The position numbers were made by a program, and so were the translations under genes. Source: Dryomyza anilis (Eukaryota > Arthropoda > Insecta > Diptera > Dryomyzidae). Taken from it: a stretch of 64,000 nucleotides of DNA. Each line of letters begins with the position of its first letter. Position 1 is the first letter of the stretch. The stretch is from positions 83,369,679-83,433,678 of the forward strand of contig OX638134.1 in the NCBI GenBank assembly GCA_951804985.1. The letters run 5' to 3'. The notes beneath the pieces were generated by a model, which saw only the letters and a list, made by a program, of their open reading frames with translations, was not told where the DNA came from and did not search any database. Positions 45,901 through 54,900 of this stretch are shown in pieces.

Positions 45901-48900
45901 ATCTGCAACGCAACTTCAAATAAATCAACTGAAAATTTTAAAAACAAAAACTAAAAACCGGAGTGAAAACGGTGTGTGGTGCCCGTACTTAACGTAGTTA
46001 AAACGGCTAAAAACGGTGTAGTCCGTATCAATCGGAGTACTAACGTATACGTCACTACGGAAACAAATCGGCAGAAAAACGGTATGTTCGAATTACGGAC
46101 AATATACAGCATTTAAACGGAGTGAAATATTTTGACATGCCGTAAATTTTCCGTTTTTATTCAAGTATCGACGGATTGTCTTTAACATACCGTAAACGTT
46201 CCGTTAAAGACGGAATTCTGTTTCCGTTTATTTACGGGGCTCCGTTAAAATGTTTCTTGCGTTGTCTTTAAAATAAATAAATAAATAAATAAATATGCAT
46301 TTGTTTTAAATTTAAAAACCTTTGTATTTGTTTTTACTACATTGATGTAGTTATTTTTGTATAGAAAACAACTACGTACATTGATTGTATTTCTATTAAT
46401 AAATAAATAAATAAATACATTTTATATTTATATAAAAAATAAATAAATTGTAAAGTATAAACGCTGCTAATCGATACTTAAATATTCTGAAATAATATAC
46501 TTTAATAAAACTATTTATGAGCCCTTGACAACTTGGTCAAGTATTCTAATGTTATCTACATCCAATAATCATTTAACATGTGTTTTTTTTTTATTGTAAA
46601 AACATGAATAGCAAATAATTCTAATCAAATCATTTACACCCAGAAAAAAAAATTCCCCAAATCCCATTAAAATTGGTCAATAGGACTATTATTGATTTAA
46701 TAGTATACACAAAATAAATCTTTTCATATAAAATTAATGGCAATGTTATGGTATTTTCTAGTATTTAAATGTATTTTCCTATTAAAATAATAATATATAC
46801 TATTGACTATTTTTAATAGTAAAAAACTATTATTTATATAGTATTTTTTCTGGGTGTAGTAGTTAAAAATAAAGTTTTAATAAAAATATAACTTTGTAAG
46901 CACCTTCTATTAATAAAGCAAACAAAATATACATTTCTTTAATACTAAATTTATTTTCTCATTTTCAAATGTCACACGGAACAAAATGCAATTTATACAG
47001 ACAATGCGGAAAAATTTGAATTGAAATTTTATTGTTTCATGTAATTTATTTTAATGACATGGTATTAAAAATTAAATACATTCTGGTATTAAATGTTGAA
47101 AAAAAAGCAACTGTGGCGAATAAAGATTGAATTTAGTTAATTATAATAAAAAATATGTTATTTTATACTGAGCCTTATATTTTATATTTTAAATCAAGTA
47201 AAATTAAATATTAAAATGTGTCCTTGATCCCATTCGTTCCACAGACTAATAAACCTATTAACGCAGTACATTGTGTATTTATGTATTTGGCAAAAATCTT
47301 CACACTCCGTCGTTATACCGCAAAAACAACGCCCCACCATTGCGACAAGCGCGCGCGCTCGTTTTGTGAGTAATGTTCACGTGCTTTCTAAAAATAGCCA
47401 ACAGTTTGAATTAAGAACAAGAAAAACAAATAAACATTTCAAAAAAAAAAAAATGTATTTATCTATTTGCATCTGATCTCTCTTAACCATTATATTCTTT
47501 TTTCTTCTCTATTTCTCTATCTTTGCAAACCACCCAAAGATGCAAATCTTCATTTTATAAACTGTTTTTCCAAAGTATTAACTTTGTATTTCGTAGTTGC
47601 TGATTTTTAAAAGTTGTCATATGATTTGCACGATGAAAATACTCTTCTCAATTGACTCTAATATTGGCCGCTTTAATTATGAATTGTCAGATATATAACG
47701 ATTTTTTATTGTTAACTAATTACAGAAATTTTATTGTATAGTATTTGAAGAAGATCGTTATTATAGATTGCACAGACTACAGTTATAAATGATATTTTTT
47801 AACTATAAAAATTAAATAAATTGTAAATTTTTCATTTATAATTTATCATTCATCTACTTTTTATATTATAGGTACAATTATTTAATTAATAAGTATATTT
47901 TTTAAATAATATAAAGTCACAAATTAGTTAGCTTCATATGTCATTTTTGGATAAATGAAGTTAGGAATTGAATTTAAATTTATCACTCAATTAATTGCAT
48001 ACGTAAAATAGTTTTTGTGTAGGTTTTGGGAAAAATTAAATATGATAGATTAACTTTTCTCGAAACCCAGTTAATGGTGTGGTGTATGGAGCAAACAAAA
48101 TCTTAGGTGACGAAAATTCGTATCGGAGAATTTTGATCGCATTTTTTACTAAATCTTATCTACGTATTAGGTTTTTAATGCAATATTATATTTTTAAAAC
48201 TAATTTATTTGATTTGGACGTTTTTGAATACGTTTGAAAAACAGCTTGTAGTATTGAGAAATTCAAATTAACATAATTTTATTAGAAATCTTAATATAAA
48301 ATAGTTCGTGTTCTGTAATATGCCCTTTTAAGTAACTCTTTATTAAAATTTAGTTGATTTATTCGTTAGAGCGCGAGTTTTTATAAAAAATTTCTTGTTA
48401 AAAAGTAAAAATAAATAAATTTAATCTAAAATTATTCTCTTTTGTTCCACAGTCAGTTTCCCTTCGATGGTCGACAGGTTCGTGTTCTACTCTACCGCGA
48501 ATGCGACAGTCGCGGTCGTCGTCTGCTTTTCGACTCGAATGCACTACAAAAAGTGCCGTTAAAGGAGGCTAACGGCAATCTAATCAAAACTAATGAGAAA
48601 CAGTCCAATTCTTCAACGACGACAACGTCATCTTCAGCGAGCGGCGCTCATCTCAATGGCAACTGCATTAAAGAGAACTCAACGACGACAAACAACTCAT
48701 CTGCCAAGCAGCAACAACAACATTACCAACAAAAAAAGCAACAATTCAACAATAACAACAAAGGACATTCCAATGGCTTTATTGAATTCAATGAGGACTA
48801 CGGTTATAAGGTGCGTCATAAAATCGACTTTTTGTTTTATATAATCAACTTTTTGTTTTCCTTTTCCTACCCTTTCTATTTCTACTACTACAGCACAATC

Positions 48901-51900
48901 GTCCGCGTTCCGCAGACATTACCACCATTGGCGAGATGGTTTTTGGCGCACTCGCCATGTCCTTTCGCGGTACTGCCTTCAAGGTTCACTGGCTGCAGGC
49001 GCCTTCACGCATACTCTGTTCGCAAATGTTTCTCTCACCCGTCAATTATGGCCACGGCCAGAGTCCACACTCGACCATCTCAACGCAAAGTTTGGCTACA
49101 CCGCGTCACTCCATTACCAGCGAGTATGGTTCCGTCGATGGCCTTTCGATGAACTCGTTTTCAATGCCATTCTCGGTGCACGTCGATCGTCACATGAGCC
49201 TGACACCCAGTGAGCCGCCGAGTGTAAGTTGTAGTGGGCAGTCAAGCACTAATCCGCTTGATGTGCCCGACCATCAGTCGTTGAGCTCGTCGTGCGCAGG
49301 CAGCGGACCACGTTATTCGTCCACGTACAGCACTGGCACCGACTCTGGCTACTCGGCAATGAGTCGCATGGGTGGTGGTGGTGATCAATGGTCTTCTTCC
49401 TCCAACTCGTATCAGTATTCGACGCGCAGCAGTCTGGGCTCTGTTAACTCTGATCGCTCAGAGTCGATGCGCAAGCTTAGCATGGATTCGTCGTGTTTTG
49501 TAACCTCTTCGCCCTACTCCGAGGAGTTTGCCAGCGATGGCAGCCTGCAACGACGTATTACGCGCAACTTACACACCTCATTTGAGAATGAAAACTCGGT
49601 GAGCGATTTGATTGGCTTTATAAGTGACAATAGAGCAGGTGGTGGTGGTGGTGGCGCTGCTGCTGGCGGTAGTGAGGGTAGCGTTGGCATGGCTCGTCGT
49701 GCAAGCTATGCCAGCACGCATGAATCTCGCAGCAATCCAGAAATTGGACGACGTCGCGATGCTGCTGCCATAAAACAATCGACGCGTCGTGCGAAACTGG
49801 GTCTCGCCGTTTGCATTTCGATGAGTGAGTCGTTCGAGGAGGAGATGGAGCTGTTTTGCAGCGAACACATTGCGCTGTTGGAGTCAATGTTGAGTCGGTT
49901 GCGTGCCTGTACGGAGCGGGCCTATATAAATCACAAGGACTTTTTGCAGGTATATTGGAAGAAAATTATTTAATCAGTTACATTAAAAAAATAAATTGAG
50001 TACTTTAAAAGTAAATTTTACTACTTACACAATACAATTTGATAATTTGGTTTTACTATGAAATAAAATTTGAATAAAATTAATTATTTATTTATTTTTT
50101 TATCGCATAGATCATGTTTCATGCCTGGCAAGAGACGCAACAGTGGATCAATGACTTGTTCACAGCGCCGCGCATAAAGTGTCCCGTCTGGCTGAGCATT
50201 ACCACCAGTGGCAGCAAGTACTCGAAGAGCGTGGCGGAGCGTTTCATCAAGGAGCTGTGCTGGCTGCTCTCGCTAGCCGATACGAAGGATACTAATTTGT
50301 AAGTCACAAACAAAAATGGTGATGGATAAAAAAGGAGCAAATAAAACAATTTTGTATTAAAATTATACAAAATTTAAGTAATAAATTTAGTACTAACTTT
50401 AGTAACTTTAGTACTAAATTATAATACTAAATTTTAATACAAAATATTAGTACTAAATTTTAATATTAAATTTTAATACTTAATTTTAATATTAAATTTT
50501 AATACTAAATTTTAATATTAAATTTTAATATTAAATTTTGAATACTAAATTTTAGTACTAAATTTTAATACTAAATTTTAGTACAAAATTTTAAAAATAC
50601 CTTTAAATACAAAATTTTAATATTAAATTTTATTACTTAATTTTAATATTAAATTTAATACTAAATTTTAATATTATATTTTAATACCAAATTTTAGTAT
50701 TGCATTTACTACTAAAATTTAATTTGATATTTTAGTATTCAAATTGTATTCTAAATTTAGTTTCAAATTGAATACTATATTTTAGTTTAAATTTAATACG
50801 AAATTTTAGTATTAAAATGTAATACTTAATTTTGGTACTTACTTAATTTTGGTACATAAATACTAAATTTTAGTACAATTTTTTTGTACATAATTTGAGT
50901 ACTAAATTTTAATAATAAATTTGAGTATTAAAATTTAGAACTAAAATTTAGTTTTAAAATTAAATACTAAGTTTTAGTACTTAATTTTAATACTAAATTT
51001 TATTATATAATTTTAGTACTTAATTTTAATACTAAATTTTAGTACTTAGTAAATTTTAAAAATTATTCGATTAATAAATTTTAATAAAAAATTTGGGTAC
51101 TAAATTTGAGTACTAAATTTCAATACTAAATTTAAGTACTAAATTTCAATACTACATTTTTAGTACTAACATTTAGTACTAAAATTTAGCATTCAATTTT
51201 AGTACTAAAATTTATCATTCAATTTTAGTACTAAAATTTAGCATTCAATCTTAGTACTAAAATGTAGCATTCAATTTTAGTACTAACATATTGCATTTAA
51301 TTTTAGTACTAAAATTTAGCATTCAATTGCTGAATTGACGTACTAAAATTTAGAATTCAAATTTATTACAATAAAAAAATAAATTACAAATTTTTATTAA
51401 AAATTAGTTGAAAAAAATGTTAATTTAAATACAAATTCAACTAATATCATTACAGTTTTATCAGCACCATGCTCACCGCCATTCTAACGCACCACCTCGG
51501 CTGGGTCTCCACGGTCTCCGCATTTGCTGCCTCCTCTGCACTTTCACGCTCGCAAACCGCTGCTGCAGCCATCGAGCAGCGAGCCAAACTACTGGAGGTA
51601 TCGCAAAAGCATCCCTACAATGCGCTGTGGGCACAAATGGGCGACTTGTACGGCGCGATCGGCATGCCGCCTAAGCTCACGCGCACCGTCATCTACGGCA
51701 CCGAAAAATTGTCAGTCGAGCGGCTGCTCAACACGCTCACCTATTTTATACGCTGTGGCGAAGTACGACGCGCCGCTAAACGCGAGGATTTTAACAAGGA
51801 GCTGCTTAAAACGATTGTGCAGAAAAATCAAAACGAGACTCTAAAGAAGTCAACAACCGCACTAAACAAAAATTCTGCAGCTGCGGCGTCAGAAGGTGTA

Positions 51901-54900
51901 GGAGGACTGCGTAATTTATTGACAAGAAGCGGAGGCGGCGGTATGACGCGCACTCAGACCTGCAAACAGAACCTCAACACAATCGAAGACTGCGGTGAGT
52001 TGTTACACGGCAGCAACAGCAGCAGCGAAGATGAGTACGCTGAACGCGAGCTCGTAACGCTTAAAAAGAACGAGATTCCAAATGTTTTGGCCTATCGTGA
52101 CTCGCGTTTTGTGCAGCAGGAGCTGCGCATAGGCAACTATCTCATGGACACCGGCATCTTAAAGAGTTCGATGCAGCAACAGACGAAATTGGTGCCGACA
52201 GACAAAATCCGTTTGACTATAACAACGCCCGATAATGTGGAGATGCCCGTGGAGTCGACATCGGCATCTGTTGTTAGCGACGATGGCGCGATGGAGGCAA
52301 TTGAAATAGAGACGTCTGCAGACCAGACAACCACCACAAATGCTGGCAAAAAGCATTTCTTCTGGAACATGGTGCCGCCTGTCATCAAGGAGGGTCTCAG
52401 CTGGTCCGATCTCGAGAAATTACAGCAGGGTGTTAAGCTGGTGAATCGTAAGCTGCAACAGCGCAGCGGCAGCTTTAGTCAAGCGTTGCAGCAACAAATG
52501 CCACCTGCCGCGCCGCCGCGTCTCGACAAACGCCAGTCGCACCTCTCGCTTTCCGATCTCATAACACAGAACAGCATGGGCAAAGGCGATCGTATGACGT
52601 GGGGTGTTGAGCCAATCAAGGAGACCGTCAGCATTGAGGAGCAGATGCACTTTGACTTTTGCCAGAAGCTCATCGATCGCGAGCATATGATCTGTCGCGA
52701 CAAAAGCAGTAATAGCGATGTTGTGTTTGTGCTGGGCGACAATGAGCCACTGGTGAATCTGAAGAAGAGCAATGAGGATCTGGTGGCCACTACGGCTGAA
52801 GACGTAACGGCTGCATCGCTTTGTCCGCTGCATCAGCGTACGCATGGTGCGCATCAACGACAGCCCTATGCAGGCGTAAAATTCAATTTTGAAACCTATC
52901 CGCAAATCGCCACCAATTACATGAAGAGCAAAAATCTAGTCATGCCGAGCAGCTATGATTTCGCGTTGGATAAAAACAACAAACAACAGTCTCAGCAGCA
53001 ACAATCGCAACAGCAGCAGCTGTTTGTAGAGAAGTTTCCTGATGTGACACGCGCCTCCACCAGCAGCGAGGCACAGTCCGTCGCCAACAACTACTTGGGC
53101 TGTGTTGTGTGCAATTGTCTGCTGAATTCTTATCAGACGCCTTCGAACGCCACCGAGTTGGAATTTGAAACGGATGAGGAGCATTATCACAACAACAACA
53201 ACACGGCTAAGCGTGGACTACCTGCTGTCAGTTCAGCCAGTTCTGTCAATACGTTGAAGTCCTCAACGCATGGTCAGCTACAGGCAGGCGATGAGGTGGA
53301 TGTGCAGGACGATGAAGTGCAGTCGACGACGCCATCAACGCAAAAACAAGTCGCTGATATAAATGTCGTTGTTTCGCCGACGTTAACCGCAAAGCGCACC
53401 GGCACCTTCAATGGCAACAGCAAAAAGTTGCAATCGCAGCGCGTGAGTACGTCGACGGTGGCCGCCAAGTGCGCCGCCGTCAATGAGGCGGTGCATTTGC
53501 TGAAGCTGCCAGTGCCGGGAATCAAGGAGCTGCCGCAGGACGATGACGTTGAGGGTGACATGAAGCTGAGAGCGGGTTTTATACCGTCGCTCTTTCTCAG
53601 TGTCAGCGATCATTATATATCGGATATGGTTTTACAGGTAAATATTATAATATAAATAATTCAATAAAAAATATTTGTATTTCTTTTAGAAATCAAAAAA
53701 TTGAATAATTAATTGGTCTAATGAACAAAAATATTTAATTAGAATGAATAATGATTTCAAATACACATTTTTTATAATTTAAAAACAATTCAAAATATTT
53801 TAATTTTTAAAAATTAAAAATTCTAATATTCATAAATTTCTTCTTTCAGGGAACTTTTGCTTCGCCCAAGAACTGGGAAATGAATCTGCGCGAGGATCTG
53901 GCGCTGGCCGCACACTCCGCCTCGCTGATCTCACTGCCCGCGGAGAATTTGGCTATTGTGGCCGATATGGAAAAGTGGGATGTACGCTTGATCTCCTCAC
54001 AAACGCAGTGCTTCCCATATGCGGGAGGGCAGAGCGCACCCGTGGGCATGTCGCAGCTGGTCTCATCGATGCTGGAAACGGTGCAGGCGATGAACAGCTC
54101 AGGCATTTCGGCATACGAGGTGTGTATAATTTCAATCACTTCTTAGAATACATAAAAAAATATAGTACGTTACAAAACTAGTTTTTCAAAAAACTTTAAA
54201 CGCCGTTTTTCTTTTAATTGTCTAGACTAATTTTAATATACTAATGAATGCGAATACTCCGATATGTTTTAAGATATGGGGTATTCCATGTCGGACACTT
54301 ACGTTTTCAGAATAAAATCTGTTTTTTCAAGGATTTTTTTATTTATTTTGTAGTTAGGTAGAATACAAAAAATGTGGATATTTGTAGAGATTTTGTCATG
54401 CTTCCAAATTACATTGGAAATAAATAAAAAAAAAATATACTATATTTTTTATGTTATAATGCGATTTCCTATTTAATTGTCTTTGAAAATTGAATACTGG
54501 ACACAGCCAAGTCTCAATTTTGATAAAATATATGTCAAAATATATAAACAATAGACGTTAACTTTCAAATGCTTTTTATCGCACCCTGGGTCATCCAACC
54601 GTCGTTTCCCAAAAGAAAGAAAATATTTGTCTCCAACTCTGCAGTTTAATGAGTCCCACTGTGAGTTTAATGCCATTTGAAAGATGTCGTCTGTGGTTAA
54701 TTTTGACATATATTTTATTAAAATACACCTTGGCCTTGGGTGGTATATAGAAAAAAGTTCAGCCGTAGATGACAGTGTTATGTGAGGTATTTGAACATAA
54801 GTATTCGGTTCACAGATCACAATCGACCGATCATGGCCATTTTTAATATAAAATAGCATAAATATATAAGTAATCTAAATTATGAGTTTCATTGATCTAG

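Larger units (their letters stand above)
24934..48452 (+). other. FNIP intron 1, 23.5 kb, packed with short transposons
   Basis: No other gene was recognised. Listed separately are MITEs at 25535, 27212, 28239, 30881, 32056, 35842, 38475, 41886, 44849 and 46637, two tRNA-like SINE heads near 26.9-27.2 kb, and a nested insertion at 33985-35243. The stretches 29400-30320, 36650-37560, 40250-40660, 41270-41800 and 43200-43520 have normal base composition and no recognised repeat; they are candidates for conserved regulatory DNA. The rest is AT-rich spacer. Confidence 0.6.

Noticed and set aside
48811..49152. Open frame running through FNIP intron 2 into another frame of exon 3
   Set aside because: The homologous frame is reached only by splicing at 48810/48894; the read-through has no FNIP similarity.
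52420..52905. 161-codon antisense frame in FNIP exon 5
   Set aside because: Composition is that of the complement of a coding exon, with no recognisable domain or splice structure; several similar antisense frames in this exon are treated the same way.
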